Shown piece after piece: positions 15,780-24,259 of a stretch of DNA of 64,000 nucleotides. Source of the stretch: Fibrobacter sp. (GTDB lineage: Bacteria > Fibrobacterota > Fibrobacteria > Fibrobacterales > Fibrobacteraceae); NCBI GenBank assembly GCA_024398845.1, contig JAKSIM010000007.1, positions 1 to 64,000 on the forward strand. The letters run 5' to 3'. Position 1 is the first letter of the stretch, and the number at the start of each line of letters is the position of its first letter. The notes under the pieces were generated by a model. It had not been told where the DNA came from and ran no database searches. It was given only the letters and a program-made list of their open reading frames with translations. Made by a program: the position numbers and the translations under genes.

Positions 15780-17216
15780 ATGGGAGATAAAAAAAAGATG
15801 AATCATCAGTTACAAAGTGTCTTCAAAAGTGCATTGGTTTTGACAATGGGTTTCGCGGTTGCGGCTTCTGCTCAGTCGGAAAGCTTCTGCAGCGTAACAA
15901 CGCATTCGTCCTCGAATAAGGTGACGATTACCTCGAATAAGACCGGTAAAATAGGCAATATCGGTTACGAACTCTGGGATGAAAACGGCAATGGTGGCGG
16001 TAACGCTACCTTCTATGATGACGGTTCCATGGACTGTAACATCACCAATGCAAAGGACTACCTTTGCCGTGCGGGTCTTTCCCTCGGTAGTAGTCAAACT
16101 TACGACCAGCTTGGCGGAGATATGATTGCCGAGTTCAAACTTATAAAGACTCCCGGCAATAACGTACAATATTCTTATATCGGCGTCTATGGCTGGATGG
16201 AAAATGTTCCCGGTGCGCCTAACGGATTGGTGGAATACTACGTTATTGACAATACGCTTTCCCAATATATGCCGAGCGACTGGATTGGCGACACGAAATT
16301 GGGAGACATTACTGTAGATGGTGCTCAATATACTGTTTACCGTAATACCCGTAATGGTCCGGCTATCACGATTGGCAATGGCCAGTTCTATCAGTATTTC
16401 AGCGTCCGCAAGTCTATGCGCGACTGCGGTACCATCAATATTTCCGAGCACATGAGGCAGTGGGAAAAGAAAGGCCTCAAGATGGGCAAACTCTACGAAG
16501 CCAAGGTGCTGGGTGAAGCCGGTAATACCAGTGCCAGTGTGTCTGGCAGTCACATGGACTTCCCGTATGCTAAGGTTTACGTAAGTGGTTCTCAAGGCAA
16601 TAGCAGCGCTGGCTCCACGACGACTACTGGTGGTAACGACAACAATGCTTCGACTCCTGTTGGCGGCGGAGACGCTGGTCAGGGTGGCAACATGGACTGG
16701 GGTAACATGGACTTCGGTAACATGGATTGGGGCAACATGGGCGGTGGAGACGCTGGCCAGGGTGGCAACGGCGGCTTTGACTGGGGTAACATGGACTTCG
16801 GTAACATGGACTTCGGTAACATGGATTGGGGCAACATGGGCGGTGGAGACGCTGGCCAGGGTGGCAACGGCGGCTTTGACTGGGGCAACATGGACTGGGG
16901 TAACATGGACTGGGGCAACATGGGCGGTGGAGACGCAGGCCAGGGTGGTAACGGCGGCTTTGACTGGGGCAACATGGGTGGCGGCGATTTCAATATCGGC
17001 GGTAATGATATTGGCGGCCAGGCTATTGTTTCCAAGGTTCAAATGAACTCTGCCAAGACTCTCCGCGTGTTTAGTGTTAAGGGTCGCTTCCTGGGCAACG
17101 TGGAACTCCAGCCGGGAACTTCTCTCAAGGACGCTCTCTTTGCCAAGTTTGGCAAGACTGGTGTGTACATGGTCAAGGCCGGCTCCAGAACGATGCCTGT
17201 AAAGGTTTCTCACTAA
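15780..17216 (+). CDS. Secreted GH11 xylanase with a repetitive Gly/Asn/Asp/Met linker
   Basis: The ATG at 15780 is chosen because GGGGGAT lies about seven bases upstream; a TTG at 15765 would add five residues. The 478-residue product has a signal peptide ending near ASAQS, a GH11 domain (about 35-270) with nucleophile Glu152 in LVEYYVID and a likely acid/base Glu246 in VLGEAGNTSASVSGSH, and the conserved INISEHMRQWEKKGLKMGKLYEA. A long linker (about 285-400) made of NMDWG/NMDFG pentads and GGGDAGQGGNGGFDWG blocks follows, then a C-terminal sorting-like domain (TLRVFSVKGRFLGNVEL ... KTGVYMVKAG). Unlike the preceding xylanase it has no CBM or InlB-type repeat. Predicted xylan hydrolase on the cell surface or secreted. 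Confidence 0.9.
   Translation: MGDKKKMNHQLQSVFKSALVLTMGFAVAASAQSESFCSVTTHSSSNKVTITSNKTGKIGNIGYELWDENGNGGGNATFYDDGSMDCNITNAKDYLCRAGLSLGSSQTYDQLGGDMIAEFKLIKTPGNNVQYSYIGVYGWMENVPGAPNGLVEYYVIDNTLSQYMPSDWIGDTKLGDITVDGAQYTVYRNTRNGPAITIGNGQFYQYFSVRKSMRDCGTINISEHMRQWEKKGLKMGKLYEAKVLGEAGNTSASVSGSHMDFPYAKVYVSGSQGNSSAGSTTTTGGNDNNASTPVGGGDAGQGGNMDWGNMDFGNMDWGNMGGGDAGQGGNGGFDWGNMDFGNMDFGNMDWGNMGGGDAGQGGNGGFDWGNMDWGNMDWGNMGGGDAGQGGNGGFDWGNMGGGDFNIGGNDIGGQAIVSKVQMNSAKTLRVFSVKGRFLGNVELQPGTSLKDALFAKFGKTGVYMVKAGSRTMPVKVSH
16666..16990 (+). repeat. Coding minisatellite (pentapeptide and block repeats)
   Basis: 15-bp units encoding NMDWG or NMDFG are organised into longer blocks headed by GGGDAGQGG. Copies are nearly identical at DNA level, indicating recent expansion or homogenisation. 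Confidence 0.95.
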
Positions 17217-17244
17217 AATCTTCTAATAATTACTCCTATGTTAA

Positions 17245-17316
17245 GAAAGGTATTCCGGAATCGGAATACCTTTTTTGGTTTAAAAAAAAGTCCTTGGAAC
17301 GAACCAAGGGCTTTTT
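17245..17316. terminator. Two back-to-back terminators between convergent genes
   Basis: AAGGTATTCC-GGAATC-GGAATACCTT with T run (17247-17278) terminates the xylanase gene. AAAAGTCCTTGG-AACGAA-CCAAGGGCTTTTT (17287-17315) has A and T tracts on both sides and can serve either strand. Confidence 0.85.
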
Positions 17317-17337
17317 AAATGTGCATAAGGCTAAGGC

Positions 17338-18027
17338 TTACTTAGACTTTTTAGGCGGGTGAGCGGCGATCTTTTTGACGCTCTTATCCTTTGCGGCTGC
17401 GGCCTTGGCTGCGGCTTCCTCGGCCCTGTACATGGCTTCCATGTCGGCGAGGGCGCCGTTCGGGTCGCATTCGATGATGTCAGAGGCTTCGTCGACGAGT
17501 TCGGCGAATTTGTCGTACCAGTCGGCAAAGAGTTCCACTTCGAGGTGGTCGACTCCTGGCACCGTGAGGCGCACGCCGCAGGCTTCGCCAATGCGATCCT
17601 GGAACTTTGCAATTTCGGGCTTCAAGAGGGAAAGGTCCAAACCTTCGAGGTCTTCGGGTTCCAGCCAAACGCCGTCGGCTTCTTCTTCGACCTTGACGTT
17701 CTTCTTGGATTTCTTGTCGCTCTTGCCGCAAGTGCATTCACCGTTGCAGCAGCATTCGTTGCCGTAGGTGGCCATGTATTCTTCGTCGTCCATGCCACTA
17801 TCGTAGTAGAATTCGTCGTCTTCGAGGTAAAGGGTTTCAATGAAAATGCCCTTTGCGCCGAGCGTCTTTGCTGCGGCGAGAAATTCCTTGAGGTCACCGC
17901 CAAAATAGCGGGTGGCTTCGGCGTCTTCGTTCAGTGTCTGAACCGGAATGGGGAGAAGCTTTTGCTTCTTGATGTGTTCGCACACAATATCGGTAATGGA
18001 TTTTTGCGCTTTCTGGTTCTTTGCCAT
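17338..18027 (-). CDS. Unknown acidic protein with a cysteine cluster
   Basis: A 229-residue protein not assigned to any family. The N-terminal part (1-70) looks globular (SITDIVCEHIKKQKLLPIPVQ, FLAAAKTLGAKGIFIETLYLED). Residues about 90-103 hold NECCCNGECTCGK, five Cys in ten residues, which could bind a metal or form disulphides. A second folded part (about 120-190) contains DRIGEACGVRLTVPGVDHLEVELFADWYDKF. The C-terminus is Ala/Lys-rich. No signal peptide, so presumably cytoplasmic. A good SD (AAGGAGATTAACC before the ATG) supports the start. It stands between the xylanase genes (convergent) and dapA (same strand), separated from the latter by a repeat element. Confidence 0.75.
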   Translation of the reverse strand: MAKNQKAQKSITDIVCEHIKKQKLLPIPVQTLNEDAEATRYFGGDLKEFLAAAKTLGAKGIFIETLYLEDDEFYYDSGMDDEEYMATYGNECCCNGECTCGKSDKKSKKNVKVEEEADGVWLEPEDLEGLDLSLLKPEIAKFQDRIGEACGVRLTVPGVDHLEVELFADWYDKFAELVDEASDIIECDPNGALADMEAMYRAEEAAAKAAAAKDKSVKKIAAHPPKKSK

Positions 18028-18051
18028 GGTTAATCTCCTTGAGAGGTGTTT

Positions 18052-18171
18052 GTAAACAGTAAGCAGTAAACAGTAAGCAGTAGGCAGGATCTATAATGGC
18101 GGCGTTGCCGCACGATATGATGGCGCAAAGCGCCCCTAACCACTAACCACTAACTACTAGCCACTACCTAC
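18052..18171. repeat. Composite heptamer element (GTAAACA array, two mini-hairpins, TAACCAC array)
   Basis: Left array 18052-18086: GTAAACA, GTAAGCA, GTAAACA, GTAAGCA, GTAGGCA. Interior: palindrome GGCGGCGTTGCCGC, then GGCGCAAAGCGCC. Right array 18137-18171: TAACCAC twice, TAACTAC, TAGCCAC, TACCTAC. The stop codon of dapA lies inside the last unit. Confidence 0.9.
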
Positions 18172-19124
18172 ACGTGATACTTCTTTAAGCTTTGGGCCTT
18201 TTCGTCAATGAGCTTCATGATGCGGGCTACGGCTTCAGCGCCGTTTGCCGTATCCTTTACGCTTACGAGCGGCTGGAACAGTGGGCTGTTGAAGAGCGTG
18301 CCAAGAGGAATCGGGTTCTTGCGGCAGAACGTGATGTCCACGTAGTCGCGAACGGCCTTTTGCAGCTCGTGAGCCTTTTCCTTGTCGCCTGCCTGGAAGG
18401 ACTTGTAGAGGTCCACAAAAATCTTGCAGGCTTCCGGGATGTTGCCGGATGCGCTCACAATGCCTGTGCCGCCCATTTCAAGGAGGTCTGCGAAGAGTCC
18501 GTCTTCACCGCTCATGACGGCGAAGTCCTTGCCCTTGGTTTCCTTGATGACGCGCATGGTGTCTTCGTGGAACTTTTCACCGAAACCGAATTCCACGGCC
18601 TGCTTTAAGCCGATGATGTTCTTGTCTTCGGCGAGGGCGATGAGTGTGTCCGGATGCACGTAGCTGGAGGTGCGGCCCGGAACGTTGTATATAACGATCT
18701 TGGCGCCGGTTTCGCTACTGAGCGTCTGGAAGTGCTTGAGCAAGCCTTCTTGCGGCGGGTTGTTGTAATAGCCTGTAACGCAGAGGACTGCGACAGGGGC
18801 AATCTTCTGGACGTTTTCAATCATTTCAATGGATTCGCGGGTGCAGTTGCTGCCTGCGCCTGCAATCACGGGAACGCGGCCATCCACGTAGTCCAGGGTG
18901 AACTTAATAATATCAAGATGCTGCTGCGGCGAAACAGTTGCGCTCTGGCCTGTAGTCACGGCGGGGAGTACGCCACTTGCGCCGGCAGCAATGACGTCGT
19001 CGATCATCTGACCAAATTTCTTGTAGTCGATGGAATTGCGAAGGTTCTTGGGGTCGTCGTTCTTCAAAGGAGTGAACAACGCGGGGAATACACCAGTAAG
19101 TTGAGAAGCGTTTGTTATCTGCAT
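18168..19124 (-). CDS. dapA: 4-hydroxy-tetrahydrodipicolinate synthase
   Basis: A 318-residue TIM-barrel protein of the DapA/NAL family. The Schiff-base lysine is in NIIGLKQAV, the catalytic Tyr and carboxylate-binding Arg are in IYNVPGRTS, and the tandem Thr is in AVTTGQSAT. DapA condenses pyruvate with aspartate semialdehyde in lysine and diaminopimelate synthesis. The usual GTTGE is here VTTGQ, so the Glu is a Gln; other DapA features (YYNNPPQEGLLKHF) are intact. Another pyruvate-dependent aldolase of the family remains possible. No clear SD. Its 3' end merges with a heptamer array. Confidence 0.85.
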   Translation of the reverse strand: MQITNASQLTGVFPALFTPLKNDDPKNLRNSIDYKKFGQMIDDVIAAGASGVLPAVTTGQSATVSPQQHLDIIKFTLDYVDGRVPVIAGAGSNCTRESIEMIENVQKIAPVAVLCVTGYYNNPPQEGLLKHFQTLSSETGAKIVIYNVPGRTSSYVHPDTLIALAEDKNIIGLKQAVEFGFGEKFHEDTMRVIKETKGKDFAVMSGEDGLFADLLEMGGTGIVSASGNIPEACKIFVDLYKSFQAGDKEKAHELQKAVRDYVDITFCRKNPIPLGTLFNSPLFQPLVSVKDTANGAEAVARIMKLIDEKAQSLKKYHV

Positions 19125-19314
19125 AGTGCCTAAAATATATAAAAGTCAAGGGATTATAACAAAAAAATAGAGGAAAAGTTGAAAAGGTTTGTTGTCGGGA
19201 ATGAGTGTTTGTTGATTCGGGGAATGCCAAATATCCCTTTCTAGTTTGTGGAAGAGTCCACTTGGTAAAGTAATTTTTCTAAATTATCCGCGTTGAAACT
19301 AAAAAGGACCCCTT

Positions 19315-20928
19315 ATGGAAAACATTACTCAGATTTGGAAAAAGATTCAGGCTCCCGAATTTAACCCGGCTACCGATATGGGCTTGGTTGAACAAGTGAA
19401 GCAGGTTGCTCTTACCTCTCAGGAACCCGCCAAGGTTAGCTTTGGTACGTCTGGCTGGCGCGGCGAAATCGGCTCCGAATTCACTCTCCGCAACCTTCAG
19501 GTGGTGGGCGCTGCAATCGTTCGCCTTTATCGTGAAGCTACTCCGGAACTCTTTAAGGCCCTTGGCGTGAAGGACTTCGCCGAACTCCAGAAACGCGGTG
19601 TGGTCGTTGGTCACGACAACCGTTTGCTCGGTCACGAATTCTGCGAAGCAGTGGCTGACCAGTTTGCTAAGGCTGGCGTGAAGGTTTATTACGGTGGCGA
19701 AATGCCGACTCCGGAATTCTCCGCCTCTATTGAAATGCTTGGCGCTGCATGCTCCATCAACATGACTCCGAGCCACAACCCGAGCCACTACAACGGCATC
19801 AAGTTCAATCCGGCCGATGGCGGTCCTGCCGGTCCGGAAATCACGAACGTGATTACCAAGCTCTCTAACGAAATGATGGCTACCTGGAAGTTTGAACCGG
19901 TATCCAAGGTCGACTGGGAAATTATCGATTCCCTCAAGATTTACAAGGAATTCCTCGTGAAGCAGGGAACCATCAAGTTCGACCGCATCAAGGAATTTAT
20001 CAAGAAGGGACGCCTCACGCTTGTGTGCGACCACGTGCACGGGTCCACCCGTCGCCGTCCGGCTGCGCTTCTTGACAATCCGGAATGCCTTGTAACGATT
20101 CGCAACGAAGACGATAGCCTCTTTGGTGGTATCGCTCCGGAACCGTCCAGCAAGAACCTCGAAAAGGTCCGCAAGGTTTTGGACGAGAGCAAGTCCTGGT
20201 TCCGTCTGGGCTGCATCTTTGACCCGGATGGTGACCGTATTCGCTTCTACGATGGTTCTCGCGAAATCGACATGAACCAGTTTGGTGCTATCGCATTCCA
20301 TTACATGGCTACCTGGCGCAAGGAAAAGGGTGTCGTTGCAAAGTCTGTTGCGACTTCGAACTTTGTGAACATCATTGCCGAAAAACTCGGCGTGCCTGTT
20401 ATGGAAACTCCGGTCGGATTCAAGAACTTCCGCCCGTGGCTCAGCCGAAACGCAAAGGACAAGGCTCTCGTAGCTTTCGAAGAATCCGATGGTATTTCTG
20501 GTCTCAACAATACTCTCGAAAAGGATGCCCAGTTCGGCCTTCTCATGGCTCTCGAAATTCTTGCTACAACGGGCAAGAATCTCGGTGAATACCTTGACGC
20601 CCTTTACGAAGAATATGGCCGTTTCTACCCGACTCGTTCTGGTTTCGAAGTGGACAAGTCTCTCGTGGGAGCTCCCTTGAAGGCTAAGGTCGACGCTATT
20701 GCCACTATCGCAAAGCCGGGTGCAAAGGTCATGGTTGGAACAAACGAAAAGACCGTGAAACAGCTCCTTACGCTCGATGGCGTGAAGATTATCTTCGAGG
20801 ATGATTCCTGGATGCTCGTGCGTCCGTCTGGTACGGAACCCAAGGTTCGTATTTATACGGAATGCCGCAACCCGGATGAAAAGGACCCGATGTTCGAAGC
20901 TGCCAAGGCTTTGTTCTTTAAAAACTAA
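19315..20928 (+). CDS. Phosphoglucomutase/phosphomannomutase family enzyme
   Basis: A 537-residue alpha-D-phosphohexomutase with all four signature loops: phosphoserine loop NMTPSHNPSHYNG, Mg loop FDPDGDRIRF, sugar-binding loop FEESDGISG and phosphate-binding loop RPSGTEPKVR. The N-terminus has VSFGTSGWRGEIG. It interconverts hexose 1- and 6-phosphates (glucose or mannose), feeding glycogen and envelope sugars; the sugar is not decided by these motifs. An AAGGA lies before the ATG. Single-gene unit, divergent from dapA. Confidence 0.92.
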   Translation: MENITQIWKKIQAPEFNPATDMGLVEQVKQVALTSQEPAKVSFGTSGWRGEIGSEFTLRNLQVVGAAIVRLYREATPELFKALGVKDFAELQKRGVVVGHDNRLLGHEFCEAVADQFAKAGVKVYYGGEMPTPEFSASIEMLGAACSINMTPSHNPSHYNGIKFNPADGGPAGPEITNVITKLSNEMMATWKFEPVSKVDWEIIDSLKIYKEFLVKQGTIKFDRIKEFIKKGRLTLVCDHVHGSTRRRPAALLDNPECLVTIRNEDDSLFGGIAPEPSSKNLEKVRKVLDESKSWFRLGCIFDPDGDRIRFYDGSREIDMNQFGAIAFHYMATWRKEKGVVAKSVATSNFVNIIAEKLGVPVMETPVGFKNFRPWLSRNAKDKALVAFEESDGISGLNNTLEKDAQFGLLMALEILATTGKNLGEYLDALYEEYGRFYPTRSGFEVDKSLVGAPLKAKVDAIATIAKPGAKVMVGTNEKTVKQLLTLDGVKIIFEDDSWMLVRPSGTEPKVRIYTECRNPDEKDPMFEAAKALFFKN

Positions 20929-20959
20929 ATCGGTGTTTGTTGTTTAAGGGAATGAAAAA

Positions 20960-21727
20960 ATGAAAAAGATTCTTATGATGCTCGTCCTTGCGCTGGCCAT
21001 GGTTGGCTATGCGCAAGAGGGCAATCTTAAGCCTAAGTTTCAAGCCTTTGCCGGAGGCCTTCTTAAGTTGAAGCCCGCCGAAAAAGGTTTTCACAAATTC
21101 TCCCTGAAGGTGGAGGCTGCACCGTGGGCGTTCCAGGCCATTGGTGAAGTTCGTGCTCCTAACGGGGATTCCGAATTGTTGATTAACGGGCTCTTTGATG
21201 GCGACGTTTACGCAGTGCTCGCCTACATTGATCAACCCGCGACGGGAACGGATGGCAAGGAGTATAACGTAGGTCTCTTTGAAATCATGCTTTACTTTGA
21301 AGATGAAGCGACGTCTGTCCGTAACTTGAAGTTCAAACTTTTGCCTCCGGCGAATGACGATTGGGCTCAGGGAATCTTGAGTGACGCGTTGTCTTCTAGA
21401 TCTTTGCTCGGAAACGTTTGGGGCGGCAAGTTCGATAGTGATATCACTAGAGCTTCGGCAAACCCGATTGACAAGCAAAAACTCAAGTCTTTGAAGCAGA
21501 ACTCCGCTGAAGAAGCTATGTCGGGTAGGGACGATCGCCGCGAACGTATGAAGGCTAAGGCTTCCGATGAAGGCTCCGTCAAAAAGAAAAAGAAGAAAAA
21601 GTCTTTTGACGAAGAAGAGGAAATGCCAAAGAAAAAGAAGAAGAAAAAAAAAGTAGAGCAGGATGAATGCGATGATCCAAGCCTGAGCGTCAAGGAAAAG
21701 AAACGTTGCAGGATGAGGAATAAGTAA
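20960..21727 (+). CDS. Exported protein of unknown function with poly-lysine tail
   Basis: A 255-residue protein with a signal peptide (1-19, cut near GYAQ). The middle (20-165) looks like a beta-rich globular domain (FSLKVEAAPWAFQAIGEV, ELLINGLFDGDVYAVLAYID) without a recognised family. From about residue 180 the sequence turns highly charged, with runs of seven and eight Lys separated by FDEEEEMP. The DNA there is almost pure purine, mixing AAA and AAG. An AAGGGA precedes the start. It lies 31 bp after the phosphohexomutase gene and may be co-transcribed. The tail could bind nucleic acid or anionic polymer; that is a guess. Confidence 0.75.
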   Translation: MKKILMMLVLALAMVGYAQEGNLKPKFQAFAGGLLKLKPAEKGFHKFSLKVEAAPWAFQAIGEVRAPNGDSELLINGLFDGDVYAVLAYIDQPATGTDGKEYNVGLFEIMLYFEDEATSVRNLKFKLLPPANDDWAQGILSDALSSRSLLGNVWGGKFDSDITRASANPIDKQKLKSLKQNSAEEAMSGRDDRRERMKAKASDEGSVKKKKKKKSFDEEEEMPKKKKKKKKVEQDECDDPSLSVKEKKRCRMRNK

Positions 21728-21795
21728 TTCTTTCTTTAAACAGAACCAAAATTTTATTAAATTTTATCAAAACGTTGTAACTTATAGAGGTACAT

Positions 21796-22539
21796 ATGTC
21801 CGGTCACTCCAAATGGGCCACCACCAAACGCAAGAAAGCCAAAACCGACGTTGCTCGTGCCAAGGCTTGGAACAAGCTGATTAAGGAAATCTCCATCGCC
21901 GCTAAGCTCGGCGGTGGCAACCCTGATGCAAACCCGCGTCTCCGTGCTGCTATCCTTAAGTCCAAGAGCCAGAGCCTTCCGACTAAGAATATTGAAAGTG
22001 CAATTGCTAAAGGCACCGGTGCCAACTCCGGTACCGAAATGACGGAGCCGTTGTATGAAGGACGCGGCCCGGGTGGCATTGCCATTATGGTGCAGTGCCT
22101 CACTGACAACAAGGTTCGTACGGTTGCCGAAATCCGCAACATCTTCAACAAGAACAATGGTTCCATGGGTGAATCCGGTTCCGTGTCCTGGGCCTTCACG
22201 TACAAGGGCGTTATCATCGTTGATGCCGAAAAGTACCCGGAAGACCAGGTGATGGACCTCGTTCTCGAAGCTGGTGCCGATGACATGAGCACGGAAGACG
22301 GCGTTCATGAAATTTCCACCTCTCCGGAAGCTTTTGACGCTGTGTCCAAGGCTCTCGAAGGTGCGAACATCGAAATGATGAGCGCTGAACTCAGCTACGT
22401 TGCTAACGATCCGGTCAAGCTTGAACACGACGATGCCGTGAAGCTCCTCAAGCTCATTGACAAGTTCGAAGATCACGACGATGTTCAGGACGTTTACCAC
22501 AACGCCGAAATCGCCGAAGAAGACATGGACGCTGAGTAG
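21796..22539 (+). CDS. yebC: YebC/PmpR (TACO1-like) family protein
   Basis: A 247-residue protein starting MSGHSKWATTKRKKAKTD, the diagnostic YebC N-terminus, with GGGNPDANPRLRAAI, GRGPGGIAIMVQCLTDNKVRT, GSMGESGSVSWAF and a C-terminal SAELSYVANDPVKLEHDDAVKLLKLIDKFEDHDDVQDVYHN. Family members act in translation (relief of ribosome stalling, mitochondrial TACO1) and have also been described as transcription regulators. The TAG stop shares its last G with the first unit of a heptamer array. Confidence 0.95.
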   Translation: MSGHSKWATTKRKKAKTDVARAKAWNKLIKEISIAAKLGGGNPDANPRLRAAILKSKSQSLPTKNIESAIAKGTGANSGTEMTEPLYEGRGPGGIAIMVQCLTDNKVRTVAEIRNIFNKNNGSMGESGSVSWAFTYKGVIIVDAEKYPEDQVMDLVLEAGADDMSTEDGVHEISTSPEAFDAVSKALEGANIEMMSAELSYVANDPVKLEHDDAVKLLKLIDKFEDHDDVQDVYHNAEIAEEDMDAE

Positions 22540-22568
22540 TGGTTAGTGGTTGGTGATTAGTAAACAGG
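22539..22568. repeat. Heptamer array, 4 units
   Basis: GTGGTTA, GTGGTTG, GTGATTA, GTAAACA in strict register, starting at the last base of the yebC stop codon. GTGGTTA- and GTAAACA-type units occur in one phase here. Confidence 0.9.
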
Positions 22569-22604
22569 ATTGCTGACCAAGAACTGCACGAACATTGCAA
22601 ATTG

Positions 22605-22636
22605 AAGGAACCACCTTTCGGGGTGGTTCTTTTTTC
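22605..22636. terminator. Bidirectional terminator between yebC and the amidase gene
   Basis: Stem AAGGAACCACC / GGTGGTTCTT followed by T residues; the stop codon of the minus-strand amidase abuts it. Confidence 0.8.
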
Positions 22637-23792
22637 ATCTTCCGAGTGTTTCGCGGTAGTTGTGGACTGCTTCCTTATAGCTTGCGACGGCCTTGGAAAT
22701 GCGTTCGGCCAGGTCCTTTTGGCCTTTGTCCGTCATCATGTAGGCTTCGTCGTCGAGGTTGCTGATGAACCCGAGCTCAATGAGCACGGCGGGCATCATC
22801 GCGCCGACGAGCACCATGAATCCGGCGCCGCCAACGCCGTTCGCTTGTTTGCGAATCTTGCCGCCGTTAAAACTCTTCAAGAGTTCTTCGGTGTACATGT
22901 AGCTGTTTTGCTTGTATTTTTCGAGGCGAGCTTCAAGTTTGAACCATTCGAGCGGGGAGAGTTCTTCCTTGGCGTTTTTTTCGCCATAGAGCGTGGCCAC
23001 CTTGTTTTCTCGACGGGCTATGGCCTTGTCTTCTTCGCTTTCGGGGGCACGCAGCACGTAGAAGTGATAACCCTGGATCTGCTTTTTGCGCTCGGGGGTT
23101 GCGTCAATGGCGTTGCAGTGGATGCTCATAAAGAGGTCTCCGTCCCACTTGTTCGCGAGGTTGGCGCGCTCGCCGAGTTCAATGAACACGTCCTTGTCGC
23201 GCGTGAGCTTCACGTTGAAGCCCTCCTTTTCGAGTTCCTTTTTCAGGAGCTTGGAAACGGCGAGTACAATATCTTTTTCTAGAGCCTTTTTGCCAATGGC
23301 GCCTGTGTCCTTGCCGCCGTGGCCCGGGTCAATCACGATGGTCTTGACTTCTCGGGTGCCGGCGGTTTCTTTTTTGGGAGCAGATACCGCGACTGCGCTC
23401 GATGAGGTTGCCCTTGAGCTGGAAGAAACCGTCTTGGAACTGCTGGAAAATGCAATGGCGCTAGAAACCGCAGTACCGGAGGCTTGACTTGTTTTTTTGT
23501 TCTCTGGCTTTGTTGCAAAAATCTTGTTGGCGTCGTCTTCGGCAATCCAGAGGTGGCCGTCTTCAAGAGCGGGGCTTGCAAGCAAATCCATGGATTTGCC
23601 GTTCACTGCAGCGTAGGGAATACCCACTGCGAATTTAGCGGTATCCTTTTGCGTGACGAGGATAAAGGATTTTTGTACGGGAAACCAGTGAAAGGCGGCG
23701 CCGACCTTTTTGGCGAAGGCTTCGGCGTCCACGGCGTTGACGTCGGCAAAACTGAGGGCCCAGCCGACAATCAAAATCAGGGCGATAATCAA
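22635..23792 (-). CDS. N-acetylmuramoyl-L-alanine amidase (Amidase_3)
   Basis: The start is taken as the TTG at 23790-23792, which overlaps the smpB stop (TTGA) and gives a clean signal peptide (LIIALILIVGWALSFA); a longer frame to 23882 would place an Arg-rich stretch before it. The 385-residue product has a Ser-rich linker (about 100-140) and a C-terminal zinc amidase: IVIDPGHGGKDTGA, the Glu of LEKDIVL, MSIHCNA and AVLIELGFISN supply the zinc ligands and catalytic Glu. It cleaves the lactyl-peptide bond of peptidoglycan in the periplasm, in cell separation or remodelling. Last gene of a probable obg-HU-smpB-amidase operon with translational coupling. Confidence 0.9.
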   Translation of the reverse strand: MIIALILIVGWALSFADVNAVDAEAFAKKVGAAFHWFPVQKSFILVTQKDTAKFAVGIPYAAVNGKSMDLLASPALEDGHLWIAEDDANKIFATKPENKKTSQASGTAVSSAIAFSSSSKTVSSSSRATSSSAVAVSAPKKETAGTREVKTIVIDPGHGGKDTGAIGKKALEKDIVLAVSKLLKKELEKEGFNVKLTRDKDVFIELGERANLANKWDGDLFMSIHCNAIDATPERKKQIQGYHFYVLRAPESEEDKAIARRENKVATLYGEKNAKEELSPLEWFKLEARLEKYKQNSYMYTEELLKSFNGGKIRKQANGVGGAGFMVLVGAMMPAVLIELGFISNLDDEAYMMTDKGQKDLAERISKAVASYKEAVHNYRETLGR

Positions 23793-24259
23793 CGATTGGC
23801 TTTGGCGATGCGTGCAATTTCGAGCTTCGCTTCGCGGTTGATTATATCCTGGCGTTTGTCTTTTTGATCCTTGCCTCGGCATATTCCAATTTCGAGTTTA
23901 GCGTAACGGTTCTTAAAGTAAAGTTTGAGCGGAACGATGGTGCAACCTTTGAGTTCCTTGGCCTTGCGCATTTTTTGAATCTCGTGCGTGTGGGCGAGGA
24001 GCTTGCGCCTGCGGGCGGGAAAGTGGTTGAATCGGTTCGCAAAAAGGTATTCGTCAATGTGTGCGCCCACGAGCCAAAGTTCATCCTTGTTTTCGTCGAT
24101 GTCGACCCAGGCTTCTCCCAGGGTGCACTTGCCATCGCGGATAGACTTGACTTCGCTGCCAATAAGCATAACGCCTACTTCGAACGTTTCATCAACGAAG
24201 TAGAGGTGGTTTGCCTTGCGGTTTTGAATGACGGGAGTGTTCTGTTCTTTTTTAGGCAT
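23789..24259 (-). CDS. smpB: SsrA-binding protein SmpB
   Basis: The start at 24259 (MPKKEQNTPVIQNRKANH) gives 156 residues, the usual size; the ATG overlaps the end of the HU gene by eight bases. Motifs: NRKANHLYFVDETFEVGVMLIGSEVKSIR, GEAWVDI, KLLAHTHEI and the basic tail GKDQKDKRQDIINREAKLEIAR. SmpB binds tmRNA and brings it to stalled ribosomes. tmRNA (ssrA) itself was not seen in this window. Confidence 0.95.
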   Translation of the reverse strand: MPKKEQNTPVIQNRKANHLYFVDETFEVGVMLIGSEVKSIRDGKCTLGEAWVDIDENKDELWLVGAHIDEYLFANRFNHFPARRRKLLAHTHEIQKMRKAKELKGCTIVPLKLYFKNRYAKLEIGICRGKDQKDKRQDIINREAKLEIARIAKANR

